Positions 10,430-19,113 of a stretch of DNA of 64,000 nt are shown in pieces. Position numbers and translations under genes: made by a program. The stretch is from the NCBI RefSeq assembly GCF_004376845.1, contig NZ_SNUW01000009.1, positions 62,001 through 126,000 on the forward strand, written 5' to 3'. This stretch comes from Psychromonas algarum (GTDB taxonomy: Bacteria; Pseudomonadota; Gammaproteobacteria; Enterobacterales; Psychromonadaceae). Position 1 is the first letter of the stretch; every line of letters starts with the position of its first letter. The notes beneath the pieces were generated by a model. That model searched no databases and was not told where the DNA came from. It saw only the letters and a list, made by a program, of their open reading frames with translations.

Positions 10430-12385
10430 TTAACCTCTTGATAAAGCTTCAACGGGGTTCAACCTGGCTGCATTACGGGCGGGTAAGAAACCGAATAATA
10501 CACCAATGGCAGATGAAAATATGAAGGCTGCAATAATCGAGCTGAGCGAGTAAACCATAGTTAAACTACTACCTGTTGACGCGAGTACAATGCCGATTAA
10601 GTAAGCCAAACTGACCCCTAAAGCTCCGCCACAAATACAGATCAATACCGCCTCTATTAAAAACTGCTTTAAAATATCAGATTGTCGTGCACCTACTGCC
10701 ATACGAATACCAATTTCTCGTGTCCGCTCCGTTACTGAAACTAGCATAATGTTCATTACTCCAATGCCTCCAACCACTAATGAAATAAAGGCAATCGCTG
10801 AAATAAGCAAGGTCATGGTAGATGATGTTTTTTCGATATTCTCTCTGATGGTATCTGTGTTGATGGTGAAAAAGTCTTCGACACCATGACGCATTTTTAT
10901 CAGGTTAATTATCGCTTGTTCCGCTGCACTACTTGAAACTTCATCATTCACTCGGACGGTAATATCATTTACATAATTTTGGCTATAAATACGCGCGTTG
11001 ACTGTGCTGTATGGCAACCAAACATTCAAAGAATCACTGTTACCAAATGCCATTTTTTTCTCTGCGGTGACACCAATAATTCTGACTGGCAATCGTCCAA
11101 GAAAAATGACTTTTCCGAGCGCATCACCCTCTGGAAATAAATCCTTTAGTGTATTGTTATCGATAATGGCAACTTGTTCTAAGTCTGTAACACTATCTTC
11201 TTCAAACAGTTGTCCTTGAGCTAATTCAAAACCATTAACTCTAAAATAGGCAGAGCCCACACCTTGAACTTCAGCCGTGATAGCTTCGCTAGCATAACGA
11301 ACGGCAACATTTACTCGCACTGTCGGAGTGACACTATCTACAAATGAAAGATTACTGATCGCTTTGGCATCGTCAGCAGTTAACGTTCTCACTCTTCCTG
11401 CTCGTCGGTCGCCAAATCCCGAACCGGGTTTGAGTACAATGGTGTTTGTTCCCATCGATGCCATACTTTCTAATACGGATTGTTGGGAGCCATTACCAAT
11501 TGCCACCACTGACACTACGGATGCAATGCCAATAATAATACCAAGCATGGTTAAAAATGTTCTTAAACGATGACTTGCCATGGACGTGACAGCCATTTTT
11601 AATGTTTCGATAAAACTAAACCAAGCGCTAATGTTCACTTCTGGATTGTTATTGGTTGCTAGCTGTTTTTCTTCTAATGGTTGTGATGTTAGCTGTTGGA
11701 TGGATGAAGTGTCATTAATGATTTTTCCATCGGCTATTTCAATTATGCGATCGGCTGTTTCGGCAATTTTAGGATCATGTGTCACTAGAATAATCGTGTG
11801 ACCTTGTTGATGTAACTCTCTGAGTAGTTTCATCATCTCTTTACCGCTTTGGCTATCCAATGCGCCGGTTGGTTCATCTGCTAAGATGATATTGCCGCCA
11901 TTAATCAGTGCTCTTGCCACACTCACACGTTGTTGTTGACCACCACTGAGTTGGCTAGGTTTGTGATCTAACCTGTCACCTAAGCCAAGTCGCTCCAGTA
12001 AGCTTTGTGCTCGAGCTTGGCGGGAACTTTTATTTTCTGCTGAGTAAAGCGCTGGGATTTCAACATTACCAATAGCGGTTAAATCATCAAGTAGGTGATA
12101 ACGTTGGAAGATAAAACCAAAATAACGACGACGTAAGTGGGCAAGCTGCTCAGGATCCATTGTTGAGATATCTTGACCATTAACTTGATAGCTTCCCTCA
12201 CTAGGTTGATCTAAGCATCCTAGTATATTCATTAATGTCGATTTACCAGAGCCAGAGGCGCCAATAATCGCTACCATTTCCCCTTTATTAATCGTTAAAT
12301 CAATATTATCGAGTACAGTTAGCTGTTGATCTCCTGCTGGAAAGTGACGGCTTAAATGAGTAACTTGTAATAGTATCTCTTTCAT
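10430..12385 (-). CDS. macB: Macrolide-export-type ABC transporter, ATPase/permease
   Basis: MacB is a fused ABC ATPase and permease that drives export through MacA and an outer-membrane TolC channel; substrates in other species include macrolides, enterotoxin and siderophores. The ATPase domain (about 1-230) has Walker A GASGSGKST (42-50), signature LSGGQQQR (146-153) and Walker B ILADE (167-171). One membrane helix near 275-300 precedes a large periplasmic domain, and three helices form the C-terminal FtsX-type region. The length of 651 residues matches MacB. It overlaps macA by one base. No TolC gene is in the window, so substrate and partner are unknown. Confidence 0.92.
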   Translation of the reverse strand: MKEILLQVTHLSRHFPAGDQQLTVLDNIDLTINKGEMVAIIGASGSGKSTLMNILGCLDQPSEGSYQVNGQDISTMDPEQLAHLRRRYFGFIFQRYHLLDDLTAIGNVEIPALYSAENKSSRQARAQSLLERLGLGDRLDHKPSQLSGGQQQRVSVARALINGGNIILADEPTGALDSQSGKEMMKLLRELHQQGHTIILVTHDPKIAETADRIIEIADGKIINDTSSIQQLTSQPLEEKQLATNNNPEVNISAWFSFIETLKMAVTSMASHRLRTFLTMLGIIIGIASVVSVVAIGNGSQQSVLESMASMGTNTIVLKPGSGFGDRRAGRVRTLTADDAKAISNLSFVDSVTPTVRVNVAVRYASEAITAEVQGVGSAYFRVNGFELAQGQLFEEDSVTDLEQVAIIDNNTLKDLFPEGDALGKVIFLGRLPVRIIGVTAEKKMAFGNSDSLNVWLPYSTVNARIYSQNYVNDITVRVNDEVSSSAAEQAIINLIKMRHGVEDFFTINTDTIRENIEKTSSTMTLLISAIAFISLVVGGIGVMNIMLVSVTERTREIGIRMAVGARQSDILKQFLIEAVLICICGGALGVSLAYLIGIVLASTGSSLTMVYSLSSIIAAFIFSSAIGVLFGFLPARNAARLNPVEALSRG

Positions 12386-13587
12386 TACGGACGTCCTCTT
12401 CCTTCTCTAGACTTACCACCTAACTCTAATCCAGAACGGTTATTCGCTTTATTTAAATTGGCTTGTCCAAGAATAATTTGCTCGCCTTTTTCTAAGCCGC
12501 TGAGTACTTCTGCTTGCACTTTATTGTTGATGCCAATCTTAACCTTGCGTCTTTCCACCTGATTATTAACTAAAACGGAAACTCGATATTGGCCATCTTT
12601 TGGTGATTTATGCGTTAATACTTGTGATGGAATTAATAATGCATCGTCTGCTGAATCTAAAATAATAGAAACTTGTGCTGTCATGCCAATACGTAATAAA
12701 TGCTGACTATTTTCTACATCAAATAATGCGTTGTAATAAATCGCGTCATTATCCCCAATTGCCAACTGGCTATCATCACCAGTGAGTAATGTTGGACCGG
12801 GTTCGATGGAACGAAGTGTGCCAGTGAACTTATGGTTAGGTGCGCCTAAAATTGAGAAATAGACATTTTGCCCTGCGGCTACATTGATGATATCTGCTTC
12901 TGAAATTTGCGCTTTTACTGTCATCACATCAAGTTGTGCAACTTCGACAATAGAAGGGGTTGATTGGTTAGTGTTAACTGTTTGTCCTTCCTCTACTGAG
13001 ACATAAATAACTGTGCCATCAATGGGGGAATTTATCGTGGTATAACCTAGATCTAATTCAGCATTGTTAACGCTAATTAATGCTTTTTCTTTTTCAGCAA
13101 CGAGTTGTTCAAGCTCTGCTTGGTAAACTAATAGTTGTGCTTCAGCGATATCATAATCAGATTGAGAGCTTAACTTTTGCGCTAATATACGTTTTTGACG
13201 CTCAAATGATAATGTTGATTCGTGGATCTGAGCTTGTTTGGCTCGGTATTGCGCATTAATGTTATTAAGTGAGGCTTGTGCTTCTTTAAGTACGTTTTTT
13301 TGCGCTAGGTTATCTATTTGTGCAATTAACTCACCCTCTTTGATTGTATCACCAACATCGACTGCAATATTTTGTAATTGGCCTGATACTTGGGCCCCTA
13401 CATTAACCATTTTATAAGGGTATAAAACGCCATTGGTTAATACTGCATTTTCAATATAACCACTGACAACAGGTTGAGTTGAATATACAAGTTCTGACTT
13501 TGAACTTTGCAGGTAGAAATACAAAGAGGCGCCTACTATTAATAAGAGGCCAAGAGTAATGCTTAATTTGAGTTTTAAGTTTTTCAT
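12385..13587 (-). CDS. macA: Periplasmic adaptor of MacAB-type efflux pump
   Basis: A membrane-fusion (HlyD/RND-adaptor family) protein linking inner-membrane MacB to an outer-membrane channel. It has an N-terminal membrane anchor (about 8-27), a lipoyl half-motif with VNVGAQVSGQL, an alpha-helical coiled hairpin (about 105-170), the second lipoyl half (TTINSPIDGTVIYVSVEEGQTV) split over that hairpin, and a C-terminal beta-barrel domain. At 400 residues it is slightly longer than E. coli MacA because of a basic, glycine-rich tail. It is the first gene of a macA-macB operon reading on the minus strand. Confidence 0.9.
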   Translation of the reverse strand: MKNLKLKLSITLGLLLIVGASLYFYLQSSKSELVYSTQPVVSGYIENAVLTNGVLYPYKMVNVGAQVSGQLQNIAVDVGDTIKEGELIAQIDNLAQKNVLKEAQASLNNINAQYRAKQAQIHESTLSFERQKRILAQKLSSQSDYDIAEAQLLVYQAELEQLVAEKEKALISVNNAELDLGYTTINSPIDGTVIYVSVEEGQTVNTNQSTPSIVEVAQLDVMTVKAQISEADIINVAAGQNVYFSILGAPNHKFTGTLRSIEPGPTLLTGDDSQLAIGDNDAIYYNALFDVENSQHLLRIGMTAQVSIILDSADDALLIPSQVLTHKSPKDGQYRVSVLVNNQVERRKVKIGINNKVQAEVLSGLEKGEQIILGQANLNKANNRSGLELGGKSREGRGRP

Positions 13588-13832
13588 TGCAACGTGCTTT
13601 CCTGAGTTATCTAACTGTTTCCAATGTAACTAGCAAATGTGTAGAAAGTTTGAAGAAAATAAAAAAGTACAATATTTTGATTTTTTAAGTGCGAGTTAAA
13701 ATAGGGGGACTAAATTTTGACTAAAACGAGCGCAATGACGGCTCGTATACAGAATAAACTAGTTTTAAAATAAATTTAGCGTAGGTTAAGGATGAACACT
13801 TTACGGTTGCTTGTGTGATAAAGGTAAAAAAT

Positions 13833-14924
13833 ATGTTTGCAAAAATAAAAGAATTTATTAATCCGAGTAAAAACCCTGATCTTACTCAAGCACATGAATT
13901 ACAACGTAAACATTTACCCACTTTATGGCTGTTAGGTAAAACGGGGGCTGGTAAATCATCATTTATTCAAGCGTTAACTGGACTATCTTCTATTGAAGTC
14001 GGTAATGGTTTTGAACCATGTACCATGACGGCTTGTGTTTACGACTTTCCACAAGATAAAGCCGTGATGCGTTTTTTAGACACAAGAGGATTAGGGGAAG
14101 CAGATTATGATGCAACGGAAGATATTGCAGTCATAGGTGAGTCAGGTAATGCAGTCATAGTGGTGATGAAAGCTGATGAACCTGAGCAAAGTGCAGTGTT
14201 AGCAGCATTAAAACAGGTAAAAAAAGAGAAACAGATTAAACATTTATTATTGATCCATACCGCTGCTTTACTTTGTGATGAAAGCGAACGAGAGCGTCAA
14301 ATCATTTTTAATGAACAGCAAGTTAAAAATGTGTGGAACACAGACTTTAGTGCCGTTAGTGTTGATTTTGAGAGCCAAGATGGTGCTATTTATAATGAAG
14401 ATTTATTGATTTCTGAGTTAACAAAAATATTGCCATTATTAGGTTTGATCCTTGAAAAGAAAGATCATTCTACCGTTGAAAGTAATAACTTTGATAAAGT
14501 TAAAAAAGAAGTGCTTTGGTATGCAAGCAGTGCTGCAGCAAGTGACTTGATCCCGGCTGTTGGGTTAGTTTCAGTACCTGCGATTCAAGCAACTATGTTA
14601 AGAGCATTAGCAAAACAATATAATGTTGAGTGGAATAAAAGAACCTTTAGTGAATTAATTGGTACATTAGGTAGTAGTTTTGCATTGCAATATTCAGCCA
14701 AACTAGGGGCGCGTGAATTAGTTAAATTAATCCCTATCTATGGACAAACTGTTGGGGCTGTTGGAGCGGCAGTGGTTAGTTTTGGCACAAGTTATGGGCT
14801 AGGGCGTGTTGCTTGTTATTACTTTTATCATAAAAGTAAAGGCGAAGTTGTTTCTAATGAAACCATGCAAACCTTATATAAAAACTCATTTAAAAAAGGT
14901 AAAGCGGCTGCAAGTTATGAATAA
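13833..14924 (+). CDS. Era/YcjF-like GTPase with hydrophobic C-terminal domain (first of a pair)
   Basis: A P-loop GTPase of unknown role. The G1 motif GKTGAGKSS lies at about 35-43 and G3 is DTRGLG at about 83-88. Where the G4 motif (N/TKxD) is expected the sequence reads LLLIHTAALLCD, so the guanine-specificity motif is degenerate. The C-terminal half has glycine-rich hydrophobic stretches (SSAAASDLIPAVGLVSVPAI and a later IPIYGQTVGAVGAA) resembling DUF697 of YcjF-type proteins, which suggests membrane contact. I choose ATG 13833, with AAAGG upstream, over a GTG six codons earlier that lacks a ribosome site. Its end overlaps the next GTPase gene by eight bases. Confidence 0.82.
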   Translation: MFAKIKEFINPSKNPDLTQAHELQRKHLPTLWLLGKTGAGKSSFIQALTGLSSIEVGNGFEPCTMTACVYDFPQDKAVMRFLDTRGLGEADYDATEDIAVIGESGNAVIVVMKADEPEQSAVLAALKQVKKEKQIKHLLLIHTAALLCDESERERQIIFNEQQVKNVWNTDFSAVSVDFESQDGAIYNEDLLISELTKILPLLGLILEKKDHSTVESNNFDKVKKEVLWYASSAAASDLIPAVGLVSVPAIQATMLRALAKQYNVEWNKRTFSELIGTLGSSFALQYSAKLGARELVKLIPIYGQTVGAVGAAVVSFGTSYGLGRVACYYFYHKSKGEVVSNETMQTLYKNSFKKGKAAASYE

Positions 14925-16533
14925 AATTAAAAATCTCTTTTTATTGTTATTTGAATTGTCTGGCGGGCTTTGGGGTATTATTGTTATTTCTGTTATTTTT
15001 CCTGCTTTGGTGATGATGGGATTTGGCATCTTTCTGGCGGTTAAATATGGTTATATTCTTGAGCTGTCTATTGTTAGTGCCGTTAGTATTCTTATCGTTG
15101 CCACTCCATTCTTTTTATTTAGCCGCACTGTTAAACATAAACAAACTAAAAAACTAATAGACCAGAGTGAGGCTGTTGACTCTGAGTTTGTTAAAGCATC
15201 AAATGATTGGTCAAATAATGAAATACTTATTTGGCAGAAAGCAAAGCAGCATTCTAGACAGTTAATGGTCGATCAGAATGAGTGGCGATCACTTTATGAT
15301 ATTGCTTTGAGTATTATGGTGCTGGTGGCACAAGAGTTTGAGAAAAAAGCATTAGATTTTACTATTCCTGAAGGTTTACAACTATTTGAAGAAGTAAGTC
15401 ATCGTTATCGTCAATTATTAAAAAAATACGGTATTGCGAGTGAAAAATTAAAAATTTCACATTTAAAAGCGGGTTATGAGGCTTATGGAAAATATGGTGA
15501 TGTAGGAAGCAAAGCTATCAAGGTGGCCTTTTGGGCGAATCATGCAAAAAACTTATTTATTAACCCTTCCAAAGTTGCCATTGATTTATTTAGTCAAAAA
15601 TCAACATCGAGTATGAGCAAAGGTTTTGTGGAAGATATGCAACTTAAAGCCAAACAAGCTTTATTAGATGAAGTGGCTTCAGTCGCCATTGATTTATATA
15701 GTGGTCGCTTTAGTTTTGATGATGATGACGTGAGTGCTTCTAGTATTTCAGAGAAAGATCAGCAAAGAATGGCAACGCAATTAGAGCCGATACGAATTGT
15801 ACTTGTTGGCCAAACAAGTGCTGGAAAGTCATCCATTATCAATATGTTAGAAAAGGAATTAGTTGCAGAGGTTGATGTTTTACCTTCTACCGATAATACA
15901 ACGGTTTATAGTGTTTTGTTAGACGAAGCTGAAGTACATATTGTGGATCTGCAGGGGTTAGATGGTACTGAAAAAACAGAAAGTCAGATGCTGCTAGAAA
16001 TGACACAGGCAGACTTAATTCTCTGGGTATTAAAAGCTGATCAACCTGCTCGTGAATTAGATAAAGCATTAAAAGCTAAGTTTGATGCTTATTATGCCAA
16101 TACTGATAATATATCACGTAAAAAACCTGCTGTAATTGGTGTCGTGAATCAGGTCGACCGTTTAAAGCCGATTGCAGATTGGCAGCCTCCTTATAATTTA
16201 GAGGAACCTCAAACGGCAAAAGAGAAAATGATTTGTCAGGCACTTGATTATAACCAACAACTATTATCGCCTGATGCTATTTTAGCGTTATCTATTGCAA
16301 CGGATCAGAAAACCTTTGGTGTTGAATTATTTAAACAAATAGTGCATCAAGAAATCATCCATGCAAGTAATGTACAAAGAAATAGACAGCGCATGGAGAC
16401 TATTAAAAAAGGGCATGGTTTTAAAAAGCAATTCAAGCGAGCACTTAATGCAAGCAAAAAAATGTCTCCTCGAATTTTAAAATCAGGGGCTTCTAAGGTA
16501 AATAAGGTTGTGATTAAAAAGGTGATTAAGTAG
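14917..16533 (+). CDS. Membrane-anchored GTPase (second of a pair)
   Basis: A 538-residue protein of unknown role. Two membrane helices occupy about 10-75, followed by a helical region of about 200 residues and then a G domain: G1 GQTSAGKSS (298-306), G3 DLQGLDG, and G4 NQVD (411-414), so all nucleotide motifs are recognisable. The C-terminus is strongly basic. ATG 14917 overlaps the upstream GTPase gene by eight bases, indicating coupled translation and probably a joint function. The large helical linker before the G domain recalls YcjX/dynamin-like membrane GTPases, but I cannot place it in a named family. Confidence 0.82.
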   Translation: MNKIKNLFLLLFELSGGLWGIIVISVIFPALVMMGFGIFLAVKYGYILELSIVSAVSILIVATPFFLFSRTVKHKQTKKLIDQSEAVDSEFVKASNDWSNNEILIWQKAKQHSRQLMVDQNEWRSLYDIALSIMVLVAQEFEKKALDFTIPEGLQLFEEVSHRYRQLLKKYGIASEKLKISHLKAGYEAYGKYGDVGSKAIKVAFWANHAKNLFINPSKVAIDLFSQKSTSSMSKGFVEDMQLKAKQALLDEVASVAIDLYSGRFSFDDDDVSASSISEKDQQRMATQLEPIRIVLVGQTSAGKSSIINMLEKELVAEVDVLPSTDNTTVYSVLLDEAEVHIVDLQGLDGTEKTESQMLLEMTQADLILWVLKADQPARELDKALKAKFDAYYANTDNISRKKPAVIGVVNQVDRLKPIADWQPPYNLEEPQTAKEKMICQALDYNQQLLSPDAILALSIATDQKTFGVELFKQIVHQEIIHASNVQRNRQRMETIKKGHGFKKQFKRALNASKKMSPRILKSGASKVNKVVIKKVIK

Positions 16534-16648
16534 TCTGCATATAATATTTATTTACAATAAATCGAACTGCTTTTTAATCGCAAAATTTAGATAACGTATT
16601 TAATGTAATTGCTATAAGAAGTCTCTAACTTATTAAAGAGAGTCATTT

Positions 16649-16963
16649 ATGATCAAAGGTTGTATACAGGTTTTTATTGGTGTCCTGTTATGGGGAGTCA
16701 CTATTTCTGTTGGTTTTACATGGATTGCCTTTTGTTTTGGTACTGTGATTATCGGTATTTTACTGTTGTTTTTTGCTCCGCATATCTTACTTTTCCCGCC
16801 GACATTTATATCTGTTTTTGCGAATGGATTTTTATTATTAGGCCTTAATAATATTAAACGTAGCACTGGCTATGGCAAAGTTATTGACTCAGAAGTGGAA
16901 TGGGTGAAAATACGAGATAAACCGTTAGAATCTGCTCAAATTGATGATAATAAAGAAAAATAA
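16649..16963 (+). CDS. Small membrane protein, unknown
   Basis: A 104-residue protein with two hydrophobic segments (about 5-45 and 50-68, the first long enough to be two closely spaced helices) and a polar, charged C-terminal tail. A ribosome site (AGAGAG) precedes the ATG. I prefer this frame over the overlapping shorter frame at 16660-16848, which has odd Cys/Trp-rich composition. It lies 115 bases downstream of the second GTPase gene and just ahead of the DUF4870-like gene, in the same direction. Function unknown. Confidence 0.65.
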   Translation: MIKGCIQVFIGVLLWGVTISVGFTWIAFCFGTVIIGILLLFFAPHILLFPPTFISVFANGFLLLGLNNIKRSTGYGKVIDSEVEWVKIRDKPLESAQIDDNKEK

Positions 16964-16995
16964 AGCTTTAATAGAAATATATGACGAGGAATAAG

Positions 16996-17349
16996 ATGTC
17001 AAATTTACGCCCTAATATTGGTTTAACTATTGTTGAAGATGCTGCAAAAACAAATGCCTTAATTGCTTATGGTTTAATGATCCTTGGCATGTTTACAGGC
17101 ATCTTTTGGTTAATTGGTGTTGTGTGGGCAATGGTTAAAAGAGATGAAGCCAGAGAGACTATTTTTGCAGATCATTATGCAAACATTATGACGACTTTTT
17201 GGTGGAGTTTAGGACTTTCTATCATTGGATTTATATTGGCTTTTTTTGTTGTGGGTTATTTTTTGTTATTCGCAGTATGGATTTGGTCGACATTTAGAAT
17301 TATCAAAGGACTCGCGAAAATTACTTCTAATAAACCTTATCATTCTTAA
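16996..17349 (+). CDS. DUF4870-like membrane protein
   Basis: A 117-residue membrane protein with three hydrophobic helices. The layout (helix ending in WLIGVVWA, a charged turn with KRDEAR, then HYANIMTTFWWSLG and two more helices ending with IIKGLAKITSNKPY) resembles the DUF4870/Tic20-like family found widely in bacteria and lacking an assigned role. I start it at ATG 16996, which has GAGGA at the right distance, rather than the ATG at 16981 that would place the ribosome site inside the gene. It follows the small membrane protein by 32 bases and precedes the MAPEG-like gene by 21. Confidence 0.75.
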   Translation: MSNLRPNIGLTIVEDAAKTNALIAYGLMILGMFTGIFWLIGVVWAMVKRDEARETIFADHYANIMTTFWWSLGLSIIGFILAFFVVGYFLLFAVWIWSTFRIIKGLAKITSNKPYHS

Positions 17350-17370
17350 TTTATTTTAATCAGGACTAAC

Positions 17371-17913
17371 ATGGCATTATCGAAAAAACAAAAAGGTGTC
17401 ATCACAGGCATGCTATCAGCAATGTTGATTAGTGTTGTTATTATTTTGTTTGCGGTGTTATTTGATCCATTAAATTATTCGAACATTAGTCAAGTATCAG
17501 ATAGGTTAAATATTTTAGCGGGATCTCTGATATTGCCAACATTATTTCTCATCTTCTGTATTGCAAGATTAGCTAAATTTCGTTTTTTTAGTCCTGAAGA
17601 TATTGATGGTAGTGGTTTAACTTATGGCTCTGGGCATGCAAGGTTATTGCAGAGTTTATTGCAGAATACCTTAGAGCAGTTGGTTATTGCTTTTGGCGCT
17701 TATACGATATGGTGCTTGCTCATGCCTAGTGCATGGTTATCTGCTGTTCCTTTATGTTCTCTTCTGTTTGCTATCGGTCGAGTATTTTTCTTTAAAGGTT
17801 ACCACTTAGGTGCTCCCGGGCGAGCGCTAGGTTTTGCTCTTACTTTTTATTCTACTGTTATGTTGTTAGTTGTATTATTAGGTTATCAATTAATGGTGGC
17901 TATAAGTTATTGA
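17371..17913 (+). CDS. MAPEG-family-like membrane protein
   Basis: A 180-residue protein with four predicted membrane helices. The central segment (residues 90-106, HARLLQSLLQNTLEQLV) carries the conserved Asn and Glu of the MAPEG family, and FFKGYHLGAPGRALGF resembles the last-helix region. Eukaryotic MAPEG members are glutathione-dependent enzymes of eicosanoid and detoxification metabolism; bacterial members are mostly untested. It follows the DUF4870-like gene and overlaps the convergent small gene by seven bases at its 3' end. Confidence 0.7.
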   Translation: MALSKKQKGVITGMLSAMLISVVIILFAVLFDPLNYSNISQVSDRLNILAGSLILPTLFLIFCIARLAKFRFFSPEDIDGSGLTYGSGHARLLQSLLQNTLEQLVIAFGAYTIWCLLMPSAWLSAVPLCSLLFAIGRVFFFKGYHLGAPGRALGFALTFYSTVMLLVVLLGYQLMVAISY

Positions 17914-18137
17914 TCTTCAATCTGGTTAATACATTGTTGAATACTTACCCCCTTGAGAAAACATTGTTTAATTTGTTGTTCTTGCGCTTGCGTTAATACA
18001 AAGGGTGTTTGTTGTTTGGTGGTTGCAAGGTGGCGAATAATACGACGACGATATATTGCTAAACGATTATATTGAAAAATCAGACCTGAAATCGCAAATA
18101 CCATCACACCACAAATAATATAAAAAATTAACATCAT
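17907..18137 (-). CDS. Small single-helix membrane protein, unknown
   Basis: A 76-residue protein with one N-terminal membrane helix (about 3-22) followed by a basic segment (YRRRIIRH) and a Gln-rich cytoplasmic helix with three cysteines. An excellent ribosome site (AAGGAGA) lies directly before two adjacent ATG codons at 18137 and 18134, so either may be used. The gene overlaps the convergent MAPEG-like gene by seven bases. No family recognised. Confidence 0.65.
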   Translation of the reverse strand: MMLIFYIICGVMVFAISGLIFQYNRLAIYRRRIIRHLATTKQQTPFVLTQAQEQQIKQCFLKGVSIQQCINQIEDQ

Positions 18138-18205
18138 CTTCTCCTTTAACTATTTATGTATTAAGTATAGTGTCTCACATTCAAAACTTATTCCAAGGAT
18201 GAAAT

Positions 18206-19087
18206 ATGCCACTTGCTAGTGTGTTACGGTTAGTCTTGTTGGCGTCCATTTGGGGTGGCTCATTTTTATTTATGCGTTTGACCGCAAATAGTTTAGGCCC
18301 AGCTTTTTTAATTGAAGGAAGAGTTTTAGCTGCCGCATTATGTTTGTTATTGATCAGTCTTTATCTACGTCGAAAGTTACAATTTATATCTCATCTTAAA
18401 CACTTTTTTATCATAGGTGCTTTTAATACGGCATTACCCTTTTTGTTATTTGCTTATGCAGCGCAAACATTAAATGCGTCAACATTGGCTATTCTTAATT
18501 CTACAGCTCCTTTATTTGGCGCTGTCATTGCTAGTTTGTGGCAAAAAGAACGTTTAAAATTAAAAGCGGGTGCGGGTCTATTAGTGGGAATGCTAGGTGT
18601 TTCAGTGTTAGTTGGACAACAAGCTTTGTCCTTAGGTGAGCAAGGTTTATGGGCTATTTTTGCATGTTTAGGCGCAGCTGCTATGTATGGATTTTCTGCT
18701 AATTATACGAAAGTGGCACCGGTGATAGCTCCCTTTGAAAATGCACATGGCAGCATGTGGGCTGCGGTGATTATTGTCTTACCTTTTATTACTTTTATAC
18801 CTATTCGTGATCCTGTGACCTTACCAATTAGTTTATCTGTATTAGCATTAGGGGTTATTTGTACGGGCATTGCGTATTTATTGTATTTCAGACTGGTAAA
18901 GGATGATGGTCCTGCATCGGCATTGTCTGTTACTTTCTTAGTACCATTATTTGGCATTTTATGGGGAAGGTTATTCTTAGGGGAAGAAATTGGTTTGAAT
19001 ACGTTAGTAGGTGCCTTATTAGTCATAACAGGCACCATTTTAGTGACAGGCTTCTCCATCAAAAAAGCCTTATTTAAAGCAAGTTAA
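18206..19087 (+). CDS. EamA/DMT-family transporter
   Basis: A 293-residue inner-membrane protein with about ten hydrophobic helices in two repeated EamA halves. The first half contains WGGSFLFMRL and ILNSTAPLFGAVIA; the second half contains VTFLVPLFGILWGRLFLGEE, the typical end-of-repeat signature of drug/metabolite exporters. The substrate cannot be read from the sequence. It is monocistronic: its stop lies within a hairpin shared with the convergent hydratase gene. A run of RBS-like AAGGATG precedes the ATG. Confidence 0.88.
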   Translation: MPLASVLRLVLLASIWGGSFLFMRLTANSLGPAFLIEGRVLAAALCLLLISLYLRRKLQFISHLKHFFIIGAFNTALPFLLFAYAAQTLNASTLAILNSTAPLFGAVIASLWQKERLKLKAGAGLLVGMLGVSVLVGQQALSLGEQGLWAIFACLGAAAMYGFSANYTKVAPVIAPFENAHGSMWAAVIIVLPFITFIPIRDPVTLPISLSVLALGVICTGIAYLLYFRLVKDDGPASALSVTFLVPLFGILWGRLFLGEEIGLNTLVGALLVITGTILVTGFSIKKALFKAS

Positions 19088-19108
19088 CCTTATTTAGTTA
19101 GCTTGCTT
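19077..19108. terminator. Bidirectional terminator hairpin
   Basis: A 12-base stem (AAGCAAGTTAAC with GTTAGCTTGCTT, one wobble) and an eight-base loop lie between two convergent genes, with short T-rich or A-rich flanks on both sides. The EamA stop codon sits inside the left arm. Confidence 0.75.
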
Positions 19109-19113
19109 TAATA

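Noticed and set aside
16660-16848. Alternative 62-residue frame inside the small membrane protein gene
   Set aside because: The overlapping frame at 16649-16963 has a better ribosome site, longer length and normal membrane-protein composition.
18703-19062. 119-residue minus-strand frame opposite the EamA gene
   Set aside because: Its sequence mirrors conserved EamA codons and has no ribosome site; typical antisense shadow.
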